Origin: Acholeplasma equirhinis
GTDB taxonomy: Bacteria; Bacillota_I; Bacilli_A; Acholeplasmatales; Acholeplasmataceae
DNA length: 64,000 bases
Direction of reading: 5' to 3'
NCBI RefSeq assembly: GCF_017052655.1
Contig: NZ_JAFIDC010000001.1
Location: forward strand, 62,001-126,000
Shown here: piece by piece, positions 24,773-33,578 of the stretch
Numbering within the stretch: position 1 is the first letter of the stretch
Layout of the letters: each line of letters opens with the position of its first letter
The notes under the pieces: model-generated
What the model saw: only the letters and a program-made list of their open reading frames with translations
Told to the model about the DNA's origin: nothing
Database searches by the model: none
Made by a program: the position numbers and the translations under genes

Positions 24773-26026
24773 TTATTTTTTAGCAACTAATACTTTCTTT
24801 AAACGAGCAAATCTTGGTAAGCCGTTTTCTTTTTGAAGTTTAGTTTCACCTTGGATTAAAGGTAATGCGTAATCAATATATTCTTGAGTTAAACCTTTAC
24901 CATCAGGTAAGATCCATTCAAGTGGAACTTTACGTTCTGTATTCGCAACAATCTTTAATGGTAATAATGGGAACTTAGCTTTATATTTAGCTGAAGTCTC
25001 ATCACGAACGATACCAACGAATTTATCAGTTGTACCAGCAACAGCTTTTTTAACTGCGATAGAACCGACTTTGAATGCTTCATCGATGTCTGTTTGTGAA
25101 GCTACGTGAGCAGCAGCACGTTGTAATAATGAGAATTCGATTGCACGTGTTTTAACGCCGAATTTTTCACCTACATGTTTAGCTAAGATAGAAGCAGTAC
25201 CACCTAAGTTAGCATGACCGAAAGCATCTTTCTTGATTTCAGCTTCTAATTCAGGGATATATTTACCTTCTTTTGTTTTGATACCTTCTGAAACAACAAC
25301 CATTACTGATTTACCAGTTTTTAATAAAGCACCAACTTGTTCGTAGAACTTGTCAATGTCAAATGCAACTTCTGGTAAGTAGATTAAGTCAGGTTGTACG
25401 CCACCAACTGAAGCAAGTTGAGCTGCAGCTGTTAACCAACCAGCATTTCTACCCATAACTTCAACGATAACGAATTGTTGAGTGTTATAGACAGTACCGT
25501 CTAAATATAATTCCATGATTGATGTTGCTACATATTTAGCAGCAGAACCATATCCTGGAGAGTGGTGGATACCGAATAGGTCATTGTCAATTGTTTTTGG
25601 AACCCCAACAACACGACATTCCCAACCAGATTTCTTCATGAATTTAGAAATCTTTAAGCATGTATCCATTGAGTCATTTCCACCATTATAGAAGAAATAA
25701 CGAATGTTATATTTCTTGAAAACTTCAAGTAATCTGTTGTAATCAGTTGCATCTTTGTTTACGTCTTTTAATTTATAACGTACAGAACCGATTGCAGAAG
25801 ATGGTGTATATTTTAATCTTTCTAATTCAGCTGGATCTTCTTGTCTAATATCAAAGAAATCTTCATCTAAAATCCCTTTAATACCGTGTTTCGCTCCATA
25901 AATTTCTGTGATTTCTTCATGCTTTAGGGCTTCTAAAAAGACACCTGCAGCTGAAGCATTGATTACAGAAGTTGGACCGCCTGATTGACCAAGTAGAGCA
26001 GCACCTACTAATTTAGCTTTAGCCAT
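24773..26026 (-). CDS. Pyrophosphate--fructose 6-phosphate 1-phosphotransferase
   Basis: 417 residues from ATG 26026 (GAGG upstream). It belongs to the phosphofructokinase superfamily: GQSGGPTSVINASAAG, GGNDSMDT, PKTIDNDL, EVMGRNAGWL. In ATP enzymes the nucleotide loop reads GGDGS and the following motif is PGTIDND; here Asp replaces that Gly (GGNDS) and Lys is present in PKTIDND, the residues that favour pyrophosphate over ATP. It reversibly phosphorylates fructose 6-phosphate with PPi. PPi-dependent PFK activity is a known feature of Acholeplasma. It diverges from the ATP-type pfkA. Confidence 0.92.
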   Translation of the reverse strand: MAKAKLVGAALLGQSGGPTSVINASAAGVFLEALKHEEITEIYGAKHGIKGILDEDFFDIRQEDPAELERLKYTPSSAIGSVRYKLKDVNKDATDYNRLLEVFKKYNIRYFFYNGGNDSMDTCLKISKFMKKSGWECRVVGVPKTIDNDLFGIHHSPGYGSAAKYVATSIMELYLDGTVYNTQQFVIVEVMGRNAGWLTAAAQLASVGGVQPDLIYLPEVAFDIDKFYEQVGALLKTGKSVMVVVSEGIKTKEGKYIPELEAEIKKDAFGHANLGGTASILAKHVGEKFGVKTRAIEFSLLQRAAAHVASQTDIDEAFKVGSIAVKKAVAGTTDKFVGIVRDETSAKYKAKFPLLPLKIVANTERKVPLEWILPDGKGLTQEYIDYALPLIQGETKLQKENGLPRFARLKKVLVAKK

Positions 26027-26138
26027 TTTAAAGTACCTCAACTTTCTTATTTGCACCTACTAATTTATCACACTAATTACATATTTGCAAACACTTGTAT
26101 TTTAATTTTGATTTTATTTTATTTATATAAATAATCAT

Positions 26139-26146
26139 GTTATAAT
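26139..26146 (+). promoter_or_regulatory. Extended -10 of the pfkA-pyk promoter
   Basis: TGT directly followed by TATAAT (26141-26146). The -35 region is weak (TTTATT at 17-bp spacing). It lies in the divergent region between the two phosphofructokinase genes. Confidence 0.65.
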
Positions 26147-26177
26147 ATGTTAGTCGTGAAGGGAAGTGACGAGTTTA

Positions 26178-27128
26178 ATGAGGATAGCTGTATTGACCTC
26201 TGGAGGAGATGCTCCAGGGATGAATGCTGCCATAAGAGCGGTAGTAAGAAACGGCATCGAGCAAGGACATGAAGTTTTTGGCATCTGGGATGGATACCGT
26301 GGACTACTCGAAGACCGATTCTTTCAATTAACATCTAAAGATGTTTCGGGGATGCTATCAGTAGGGGGAACAATGTTGGGTACTTCAAGAGTACCTGAAT
26401 TTAAAGAAGTACCAGTTCAAATGGTTGCTTATGATAATTTAAAGAATCGTGGGATAGATGCTTTAATTGTTATAGGTGGAGATGGTTCATATCGTGGTGC
26501 ACTTGCACTACATGAACTTGGTTTCCAAACCGTTGGAATTCCAGGTACAATTGATAATGACGTTTATGGAACGGATTATACAATCGGATTTCATACCGCA
26601 TTAAATACCATTGTGGATGCAATCGACAAATTGCGCGATACATCCAGTTCACATCGCCGTTGTTCTATAATTGAGGTGATGGGAAGAACATCAGGGGATC
26701 TTGCACTTTATGCAGGAATCTGTGGTGGTGCCGAGTTCATCATCACACCAGAAAACCCACTCAACAAAGAACAACTTATTAAAACTCTGAAAAAGCACCA
26801 TGAAGAAGGCAGAAGACACGCGATTATTGTTGTAACAGAACAACAATTTGATGTACACAAATTAGCTGCAGAAATCACTATTCGTAGTGGATTCTCATCA
26901 AGAGCTACTGTGCTTGGTTATATCCAACGCGGTGGTTCACCAGTTCCAGCCGATCGTATTCTAGCATCACGTATGGGAGCTTATGCAGTGGAAAAAGTTA
27001 TGGAAGGATTAAGTGGTGTCTGTGTTGGTGTAAGAAATGATGAATTAATTACGTCACCATTATCAGAAATCATTAATCATCCAAAAGAACGTGCAGAATT
27101 GTACGATTTAGTAAGAAAAATTAAATAA
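26178..27128 (+). CDS. pfkA: ATP-dependent 6-phosphofructokinase
   Basis: 316 residues, near the 319-320 typical of bacterial PfkA. ATP-type signatures: TSGGDAPGMNAAIR, GGDGSYRGA, PGTIDNDVYGTDYTIGFHTAL, EVMGRTSGDLAL and GYIQRGGSPVPADR. It commits fructose 6-phosphate to glycolysis. ATG 26178 gives the canonical MRIAVLTSGGD start. It is followed after 33 bases by pyk, the usual Firmicutes pfkA-pyk operon. Confidence 0.95.
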   Translation: MRIAVLTSGGDAPGMNAAIRAVVRNGIEQGHEVFGIWDGYRGLLEDRFFQLTSKDVSGMLSVGGTMLGTSRVPEFKEVPVQMVAYDNLKNRGIDALIVIGGDGSYRGALALHELGFQTVGIPGTIDNDVYGTDYTIGFHTALNTIVDAIDKLRDTSSSHRRCSIIEVMGRTSGDLALYAGICGGAEFIITPENPLNKEQLIKTLKKHHEEGRRHAIIVVTEQQFDVHKLAAEITIRSGFSSRATVLGYIQRGGSPVPADRILASRMGAYAVEKVMEGLSGVCVGVRNDELITSPLSEIINHPKERAELYDLVRKIK

Positions 27129-27161
27129 GACTATTTAGAGGAATAGAAAGGTATTCAATAA

Positions 27162-28514
27162 ATGAAAAAGACAAAAATTATTTGTACACTAGGTCCAGTG
27201 TCAGAAAATAAAGAAATGATGACTAAGCTTATTAAAGCTGGTATGAATGTTGCGCGTTTTAACTTCTCACATGGTGATTATGAAGAACATGGTGGACGTT
27301 TAAAAACTTTAAGAGAAATCAATGCTGAATTAGGTACTTTTGTAGCAGCAATGCTAGATACAAAAGGTCCTGAAATCAGAACACATGAATTCGATGGTAA
27401 AGTTGAAATCGCTAAAGGTAGTGAAGTTAGAATTACTTTCACTCCAGTATTAGGTAATGCTTCTAAATTCTCAGTTTCATATCCGGGTTTATTTGATGAT
27501 ATGAAAGTTGGCGAAGTTGTTACTGTTGATGATGGTTACTTAACTTTAGAAGTTGTTGCTAAAGATGAAGCAGCTCATGAATTAGTAACTGTTGCTAAAA
27601 ACACACATACAGTTAAATCACGTCGTGGTGTAAACGTTCCAAACGTTGTATTAAATATGCCATTCATTTCTGAAAAAGATCGTTCAGATATTGAATTCGC
27701 TGCTAAGATGGGTTATGACTTTGTTGCAGCATCATTCGTACGTCGTGCTGATGATGTTAGACAAATCCGTGAAATTTTAGATAACGCTGGTGGCCAACGT
27801 GTTCAAATCATCGCTAAGATTGAAAACCAAGAAGGTGTTGACAACTTAGATGAAATCATCGACATCGTAGATGGTATCATGGTTGCTCGTGGTGACTTAG
27901 GTATCGAAGTTGCTAACGAATTAGTACCTTTATATCAAACAGAAATGATCGACAAATGTTTAGCTGCTGGTAAAGTTGTTATCGTTGCGACTCAAATGTT
28001 AGAATCAATGCAAAAAAATCCAAGACCTACTCGTGCTGAAGTTTCAGACGTATTCAATGCAGTACGTGAAGGAACACACGCAACAATGTTATCTGGTGAA
28101 TCAGCTGCTGGTGATTATCCATTCGAAGCTGTTTCAACAATGGCTAGAATTGATGCTAAAGCTGAAGAAGTTGTTGATTACGAAGTATTCTTAGATGCAT
28201 TCTATAAAGGTGAATCAAATGTTGAAGCACTTGCTCATTCAGCTGCTAAATTAGTTTTAGACTATGAAGTTGATGCAATTTTAGCAGACGGTCTTGAAGC
28301 TGCTCGTGCTTTATCTAAGTTCCACACTAAAGTTCCTGTAATTGCAATTGTTGCAAATGCGGATGAAGCAAGAAGTCTTGCAATTAACTTCGGTGTATAT
28401 CCAGTATTAAACATGGATGCTGCAAATGACTTAATCGAAGCTTGGGGCATTGAAGAAGGACAATTCGTCTTATCAGTTTCTAAAGACTCAACGCGTTTAT
28501 TACAAGTAAAATAA
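27162..28514 (+). CDS. pyk: Pyruvate kinase
   Basis: 450 residues: the A, B and C domains without the extra C-terminal phosphohistidine-like domain found in Bacillus enzymes. Motifs: KIICTLGP, NVARFNFSHG, DTKGPEIRT, the active-site Lys segment VQIIAKIENQEGV and MVARGDLGIEV, MLESM and TRAEVSDVFNAV. It makes ATP and pyruvate from phosphoenolpyruvate. Codon choice is strongly biased to GCT, GTT and GGT compared with neighbours, consistent with very high expression. AGGAATAGAAAGG lies upstream of the ATG. Confidence 0.96.
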   Translation: MKKTKIICTLGPVSENKEMMTKLIKAGMNVARFNFSHGDYEEHGGRLKTLREINAELGTFVAAMLDTKGPEIRTHEFDGKVEIAKGSEVRITFTPVLGNASKFSVSYPGLFDDMKVGEVVTVDDGYLTLEVVAKDEAAHELVTVAKNTHTVKSRRGVNVPNVVLNMPFISEKDRSDIEFAAKMGYDFVAASFVRRADDVRQIREILDNAGGQRVQIIAKIENQEGVDNLDEIIDIVDGIMVARGDLGIEVANELVPLYQTEMIDKCLAAGKVVIVATQMLESMQKNPRPTRAEVSDVFNAVREGTHATMLSGESAAGDYPFEAVSTMARIDAKAEEVVDYEVFLDAFYKGESNVEALAHSAAKLVLDYEVDAILADGLEAARALSKFHTKVPVIAIVANADEARSLAINFGVYPVLNMDAANDLIEAWGIEEGQFVLSVSKDSTRLLQVK

Positions 28515-28528
28515 TTAATACTTAATTA

Positions 28529-28556
28529 AGGCTACCAACTTTAGGTAGCCTTTTTA
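28529..28556 (+). terminator. Terminator of pfkA-pyk
   Basis: AAGGCTACC (28529-28537) pairs with GGTAGCCTT (28545-28553), 7-base loop, followed by TTTT. Confidence 0.88.
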
Positions 28557-28558
28557 CT

Positions 28559-28586
28559 TGTCAGGTAACCCAAATAGAGTATAATC
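28559..28586 (+). promoter_or_regulatory. Promoter of the 28629-32003 gene pair
   Basis: TTGTCA (28559-28564), 16-bp spacer, TATAAT (28581-28586). Confidence 0.65.
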
Positions 28587-28628
28587 ATATATAATATAAT
28601 TACTACTGATAGATAGAGGTAAGTAATC

Positions 28629-30104
28629 TTGAAAAGATTTAAACAAATGTGGAACGGGTCATTCGTTAGGTTTATTGAGTATGGCCTGGATATTTTCGTC
28701 ATGATATTTAGTTTGTTCTCAGCAATTCAAATCCACCACTTTTTTGAGTATGGATATTACTTTGGTTGGGATCATATTATAGGAATGTATTGGAACATTT
28801 ATTGGCCATTCTTACTCATGTATGTCATTGTTACATTAATGATGTTAAAGATCTATAATGCAACACTGATCAATAATTCATTTAAGAATGCACTTGCAAA
28901 TACAATGCTTGCACTTGTATTTATGAATGTACCACTTGTACTTTATAACTTTATTCGATTTGATAACTTTATATTTGAATCACCTTGGTATTTACTTGTA
29001 GTTGTTGCAATAGAGATTTTCTTATACTTTATATATAAGTTCTTATTCTATAAACTCTTACTTGTAAAAGACAAACAATATTCTTTAATGATTGGTCTTA
29101 AAGAAGAGATTGATTTATTAGCATCTAAATTCTTAATGGCTAAACAACCGAATCGTATTCTTAAATATTTGCTTTATGCAAATACATTGGACGATGTTGA
29201 TGAATCAATATATGAACTCATAGATGAAGTTGATTCAGTATATATTTCTGAAAATTTAAATATCAAAGTTAAAGAAAAAATCTTGGATTATGCAGCATAT
29301 AAAAACTATAAAGAAGTTTACGTTATCCCAAGAAAATACGACATTTTATTACTTGATTCTACATATGAAGCAATTGATGATACGGTCATTCTGCATAATC
29401 GAAATATGCATTTATCGATTGAAATGCGTTTTGTTAAAAGAACAATTGATTTAATTGTTTCAACCATTGGTTTATTGGTTGCAGCACCATTTATGATATT
29501 GGTCGCATTAATTGTAAAACTACAAGATGGTGGTCCTGTATTTTACAAACAAGAACGTTTTAAACGTAACAATCAACCGTTTTATATTTTAAAATTTAGA
29601 TCGATGACACATAAACAAACCAAGGAACAAGAACAAACACTCGCAACTAGAAACGACTCCCGCATTACACCTTTTGGTAAGTTTATTCGAGCAACAAGAT
29701 TAGATGAATTACCACAGTTAATTAATGTCTTTGTAGGGGATATGAGTCTTGTAGGACCTCGTCCTTATATGAAGAGTGTTGTTGATGAGGCAACAGAAGC
29801 AAATCCTGATTTCATTTATAGAAGTAATGTTAAACCGGGTATCACAGGTCTATCACATATCTTTGGTCGATATGATACAACACCTGAAGAACGTCTACGT
29901 TGGGATTTACTTTATGTTCGTAAATGTAGTTTATGGATGGATATTAAAATCATATTCTATACAATTTTAATTATCTTTAATAAAGATGCAGGGCTTGGCC
30001 GTGCAAAAGAATTAACTTTTGAAGAACTTCTTTCAGAAAAAGGCAAAAAGTTAGAAAGAAAAAACAATTGTCAATATGAGGTTTTCGAAGTTTTAGAAAA
30101 ATAA
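28629..30104 (+). CDS. Undecaprenyl-phosphate sugar phosphotransferase, long WbaP/CpsE-type
   Basis: 491 residues. Four N-terminal hydrophobic helices (about 15-140), a central soluble domain, then a bacterial sugar transferase domain from ~265: membrane re-entrant helix, KLQDGGPVFYKQERFKRNNQPFYILKFRSM, RLDELPQLINVFVGDMSLVGPRPY and PGITGLSHIFGRYDT. It starts a lipid-linked oligosaccharide by moving a sugar 1-phosphate from a UDP-sugar to undecaprenyl phosphate. TTG 28629 is the likely start (AGAGGTAAG upstream). A second, short initiating transferase lies at 38666, so two glycans or a strain-specific replacement may exist. Confidence 0.88.
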   Translation: MKRFKQMWNGSFVRFIEYGLDIFVMIFSLFSAIQIHHFFEYGYYFGWDHIIGMYWNIYWPFLLMYVIVTLMMLKIYNATLINNSFKNALANTMLALVFMNVPLVLYNFIRFDNFIFESPWYLLVVVAIEIFLYFIYKFLFYKLLLVKDKQYSLMIGLKEEIDLLASKFLMAKQPNRILKYLLYANTLDDVDESIYELIDEVDSVYISENLNIKVKEKILDYAAYKNYKEVYVIPRKYDILLLDSTYEAIDDTVILHNRNMHLSIEMRFVKRTIDLIVSTIGLLVAAPFMILVALIVKLQDGGPVFYKQERFKRNNQPFYILKFRSMTHKQTKEQEQTLATRNDSRITPFGKFIRATRLDELPQLINVFVGDMSLVGPRPYMKSVVDEATEANPDFIYRSNVKPGITGLSHIFGRYDTTPEERLRWDLLYVRKCSLWMDIKIIFYTILIIFNKDAGLGRAKELTFEELLSEKGKKLERKNNCQYEVFEVLEK

Positions 30105-30137
30105 TGCTTTCGTTGAAGTGTTTGGGGAGAAAGAAGC

Positions 30138-32003
30138 ATGAAACCTATTAAGTTTAAATCACTCATTGGAATATATAAATATATGTTCTTTGATGCAATC
30201 TCAATTATCTTAAGTTATTTACTCACGATGTGGATGTTTAACATCATGGGTATTAATTTCACATATGATGGCTTACTTTTAGCACTTGCTTTCATTGTGC
30301 CATCTAAAATTGTTATTTATGCTTTAGTTGGTATTTATCGAATTTTAACAAGACACACTGGATTTGAAGATATTATTAGAATTGTTGGTGCTGTCATATT
30401 TACAAACCTGGTAATCATTTTATTTATTTTCTTAGCAAATTCATCATTTATGAGTGAATCTGCATATCTATTTATTACATTAATTGAAATCACATTGATG
30501 ATTTTCCCTAGAATTTTAAGAAGATTAAGAAGAGTACTTGCTTATCAATTTAAGTGGTTAAAATCAATTGGTTCTAGAACATTAATTATTGGTGCAGGTT
30601 CAGCTGGTGAACTTGTTATTAAAGAAATATATAAGAATAAAGACTTAAATAACATTCCTACAGCATTTGTTGATGACAACAAAGATAAAATTGGTAAGAA
30701 GTTGATGGGTGTAGATATTGTTGGTACATTAGATGATATTCCAGATGTCGTTCGTAAGTATCACATTGAAGAAGCAATTCTTGCAATTAAAGAATTACCA
30801 AAAGATAAACAAACTAAAATTATTAATGAACTTGTTAATATGCATATTAAAGTTAAAAGATTAAATATCTTAGAAGAATATGCAGAAAATCAAAAACCGG
30901 CTTTAGTTGATATTAAAGTTGAAGACCTTTTAGATCGTGAAGTCATTCATTTAGATAATGAAGGTATTGAAGCATTTATTAAAGATGAAGTTGTCTTAGT
31001 TACTGGTGGTGGTGGCTCGATTGGTAGTGAACTATGTCGACAAATATTTGCACTGCAACCTAAAAAGTTAGTCATCTTTGATATCTATGAAAACAATGCG
31101 TACGATATTCAAATGGAGTTATTACGCAAGAGTCAAAAAGATCACAACATTAAATATCCAGAACTTGATGTAAGAATTGGTTCTGTCTACAACAAGACAC
31201 GTTTAGAAGAAATCTTTAAACAATTCAAACCAACAGTCGTGTTCCATGCTGCAGCTTATAAACATGTACCTTTAATGGAAGATAGTGCAGTTGAAGCGAT
31301 TCGTACAAATGTACTTGGCACGTATAATGCTGCATTACTTTCAGATAAATACAATGTTAAAAAGTTTGTCTTGGTATCTAGTGATAAAGCAGTTAGACCA
31401 ACTAACGTTATGGGAGCAACCAAACGTTTTGCTGAACTTATTATTCAACATCAACAACAAAATTCAAAAACAGTATTCTCTGCTGTAAGATTTGGTAATG
31501 TTTTAGGTTCAAATGGCTCTGTTATACCATTATTTAAGAAACAAATTGCAGATGGTGGTCCAGTTACGGTAACTCATAAAGATATAACAAGATATTTTAT
31601 GACAATCCCAGAAGCGGTAAGTCTCATCTTACAATGTGGTGTCTATGCAAAACGTGGTGAACTCTTCGTTCTTGATATGGGTGAACCTGTTAAGATCTAT
31701 GAACTTGCTAAGAAAATGATTAAACTTGCAGGATTCCAACCAGATGTTGATATTATGATTGAAGTTGTTGGTTTAAGACCTGGTGAGAAACTTTATGAAG
31801 AATTACTTGTAGATGATAAAACTCAAAATTTAGCTCAAACTGATAATAAGAAAATCTTTACTGAAACAGTTGATAATAAACTACCATCCATTGATAATTT
31901 TGAGGCATTAATTGAAAATTTAGAATGTCTAGACAATAATGAAATTAAAAAGAAAATTAGTGAGTTTATTGATACGTATCAAATAAATGGTAATGGTCAT
32001 TAA
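30138..32003 (+). CDS. Membrane-bound CapD/PglF-type UDP-HexNAc 4,6-dehydratase
   Basis: 621 residues. Four N-terminal hydrophobic helices (about 12-130), a first Rossmann-like domain (TLIIGAGSAGELVIKEI) and a C-terminal SDR domain (LVTGGGGSIGSELCRQI; active-site SSDKAVRPTNVMGATKR with Met-x-x-x-Lys in place of Tyr-x-x-x-Lys; RPGEKLYEELL). The family converts UDP-GlcNAc to UDP-4-keto-6-deoxy sugars, the route to bacillosamine- or fucosamine-type residues. It follows the initiating transferase by 33 bases with GGGGAGAAAG upstream, an obvious two-gene unit. Confidence 0.9.
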   Translation: MKPIKFKSLIGIYKYMFFDAISIILSYLLTMWMFNIMGINFTYDGLLLALAFIVPSKIVIYALVGIYRILTRHTGFEDIIRIVGAVIFTNLVIILFIFLANSSFMSESAYLFITLIEITLMIFPRILRRLRRVLAYQFKWLKSIGSRTLIIGAGSAGELVIKEIYKNKDLNNIPTAFVDDNKDKIGKKLMGVDIVGTLDDIPDVVRKYHIEEAILAIKELPKDKQTKIINELVNMHIKVKRLNILEEYAENQKPALVDIKVEDLLDREVIHLDNEGIEAFIKDEVVLVTGGGGSIGSELCRQIFALQPKKLVIFDIYENNAYDIQMELLRKSQKDHNIKYPELDVRIGSVYNKTRLEEIFKQFKPTVVFHAAAYKHVPLMEDSAVEAIRTNVLGTYNAALLSDKYNVKKFVLVSSDKAVRPTNVMGATKRFAELIIQHQQQNSKTVFSAVRFGNVLGSNGSVIPLFKKQIADGGPVTVTHKDITRYFMTIPEAVSLILQCGVYAKRGELFVLDMGEPVKIYELAKKMIKLAGFQPDVDIMIEVVGLRPGEKLYEELLVDDKTQNLAQTDNKKIFTETVDNKLPSIDNFEALIENLECLDNNEIKKKISEFIDTYQINGNGH

Positions 32004-32015
32004 TATATGAAATGA

Positions 32016-32041
32016 AGGCACATCTTGCGGTGTGCTTTTTC
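32016..32041 (+). terminator. Terminator after CapD-type gene
   Basis: GCACA (32018-32022) pairs with TGTGC (32031-32035), extended by G-T and A-T pairs, then TTTTT. Confidence 0.7.
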
Positions 32042-32044
32042 TTC

Positions 32045-32075
32045 ATAAAAAAAGTAACTCGAGAACGAGTTACTT
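32045..32075 (-). terminator. Terminator of galM
   Basis: On the minus strand AAGTAACTCG (32075-32066) pairs with CGAGTTACTT (32061-32052), 4-base loop, followed by a run of T. Confidence 0.88.
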
Positions 32076-32985
32076 AAAATTCAAAGATATAATCTGTGTA
32101 AAAATTATAAGGTTCTCCTGGTTTTAAAACAGGCAATCCTTTTTGACTCTTTTGACATTCAATCGCAACACTGCTAAATTTAGCACCTTTATCAGCAACT
32201 GAAAGGTTTGTTTTACTTGGTGCATTCTGAGTAAAAACAACCATTGTTTCATAATTAGATCTCACCTTTAAAGTGATATCATTTGCAGAAAGGTGAAGTA
32301 AATCAACATTTTCACTTTCACTATAATAAATATCATCTAAATGATTTTGATCATCAACAACAATATTTCTTGGTGTTGTAAAATCTTTGAATGTACCTTT
32401 TACATCAATGATTTTATTGAATACATTTGAACCATCTGCACGAATCGCAGTTTTTGTTGAATGTATATAGAGTTTATGATTTTCTATTGTTTTTTCTCCA
32501 CTTAAATTAAAGTATGGATGAACAGTTAAGTTACATAAGGTCTCTTTATCTGTTGATGCTTCATGAGTAACTTTTAAAGTGGCACCATTCACAATCTCAT
32601 ATGTGACTTTAATATCCATATTGCCGTAGTAATCATTTATAAGGTCTAAAGATTTATACGTGAATTCTAATTTAGTATCACTTATTTTGTTGGTTTCAAA
32701 TATTTGGAATAAAATACCTTTAGGTCCGCCATGTTTGATGGAATCTCCTTCAAACTTAACGTATTTTCTAGTTTCTTCAGTATTTGGTAAGAATCCAGCT
32801 GTACGTCCAATCGTTCTACCATAAGAGGTATTAATCAAGAAATCATCATCTGTTCTTGGTCTTGACATAACTGGTACTAACTTACCATCTTTTTTTAAAT
32901 AGATTTGAACCATGGATGCACCTAAATCAGTGAGTTCAACCTTCATTTTTTCAGTTTCTAATTGATAGATATTTAATTTATACAT
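32074..32985 (-). CDS. galM: Aldose 1-epimerase (galactose mutarotase)
   Basis: 303 residues, short of the usual ~340. The family pattern is clear: LGASMVQIYL, YGRTIGRTAGF (substrate Asn/Arg region), IKHGGPKG, NLTVHPYFNLSG (catalytic acid His), LDDIYY and SVAIECQKSQKGLP (catalytic base Glu). It interconverts alpha and beta anomers of hexoses. It is a lone minus-strand gene among plus-strand surface-glycan genes. Confidence 0.88.
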   Translation of the reverse strand: MYKLNIYQLETEKMKVELTDLGASMVQIYLKKDGKLVPVMSRPRTDDDFLINTSYGRTIGRTAGFLPNTEETRKYVKFEGDSIKHGGPKGILFQIFETNKISDTKLEFTYKSLDLINDYYGNMDIKVTYEIVNGATLKVTHEASTDKETLCNLTVHPYFNLSGEKTIENHKLYIHSTKTAIRADGSNVFNKIIDVKGTFKDFTTPRNIVVDDQNHLDDIYYSESENVDLLHLSANDITLKVRSNYETMVVFTQNAPSKTNLSVADKGAKFSSVAIECQKSQKGLPVLKPGEPYNFYTDYIFEF

Positions 32986-33114
32986 AATTGTTCTTCCTTT
33001 TTAAGTCTGAATAGTCATCATCAAATTCATCATAACATAATAAATTTAAGTTCGTTTAAAATAGTCAAACTATGTCAAGAATTTTCATTATAATAATTTT
33101 TTTAATAATCTATC

Positions 33115-33128
33115 ATAAAACGCTTCCA
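33115..33128 (+). promoter_or_regulatory. Weak cre-like sequence near the ncRNA promoter
   Basis: ATAAAACGCTTCCA matches the catabolite-responsive consensus (TGNAANCGNWNNCA) except for its first two bases and lies at the -35 region of the RNA promoter. No clear -35 hexamer is otherwise present. Confidence 0.3.
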
Positions 33129-33144
33129 TTAAATAAAAAAAATT

Positions 33145-33152
33145 GCTATAAT
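33145..33152 (+). promoter_or_regulatory. Extended -10 promoter of candidate ncRNA
   Basis: TGC followed by TATAAT (33147-33152), predicting a transcript start near 33159. Confidence 0.65.
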
Positions 33153-33158
33153 CATATT

Positions 33159-33405
33159 CATGAGGCTGTTAAACTAACTTTATAGAAAGAAAACTTAGGG
33201 TATTTAGGAATTATTTTGTTTTTATTTACAGCCAGATTTAAAGAAAAATTCATAACGGTTTTACTTGTAACTACATAACATAAGTAAAGGTCACTTTATG
33301 ACCTTTATTAGACACCTTTTGATTAAGCATTTATCTCTTATGTGTAGTAACCCTCTATTAGGTCCCGCCAGTTGGTAATCCCCTTCCATCTGGCGGGTGT
33401 TTTTA
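33159..33405 (+). ncRNA. Candidate free-standing structured RNA of unknown class (~245 nt)
   Basis: The 593-base gap between galM and glnA holds no plausible gene but does hold an RNA-like unit bounded by an extended -10 promoter and a strong terminator. Paired elements: GGCTGT (33164-33169) with ACAGCC (33228-33233); ACTACA plus CATAAG (33271-33276, 33280-33285) with CTTATG plus TGTAGT (33338-33349), enclosing the perfect hairpin AAAGGTCA/TGACCTTT (33287-33307); GAGG near the 5' end can close against CCTC after the second stem. It lacks tmRNA, RNase P and SRP signatures, and I cannot assign 6S. glnA has its own promoter downstream, so this is more likely an independent RNA than a glnA leader. 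The rest of the gap (33406-33523) shows nothing else. Confidence 0.6.
33364..33404 (+). terminator. Strong terminator of candidate ncRNA
   Basis: CCCGCCAG (33364-33371) pairs perfectly with CTGGCGGG (33390-33397), then TGTTTTT. This G+C-rich stem is the most stable in the gap. Confidence 0.88.
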
Positions 33406-33523
33406 TTAAATAATGAAAAAATACCAAATGAATAGATTTCAGCCTATTTAAGCACTTAAATTACACTCTTTATTCAGTTCATACGACAAAACTTTCAGAA
33501 ATTGAAAAAAATATTCATATAAT

Positions 33524-33552
33524 TTGACATGGAATGAATTTTCTTATAAAAT
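33524..33552 (+). promoter_or_regulatory. glnA promoter
   Basis: TTGACA (33524-33529), 17-bp spacer, TAAAAT (33547-33552). No obvious GlnR box (TGTNANATNTTNTNACA) was found near it. Confidence 0.8.
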
Positions 33553-33578
33553 CAAGCACATAAATGTGGAGGAAACAT

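Noticed and set aside
33159-33405. tmRNA, RNase P RNA or SRP RNA at the galM-glnA gap
   Set aside because: No tRNA-like ends or tag frame, no RNase P P4 core (GAGGAAAGTC), and no SRP domain IV GGAA-loop signature; left as unclassified.
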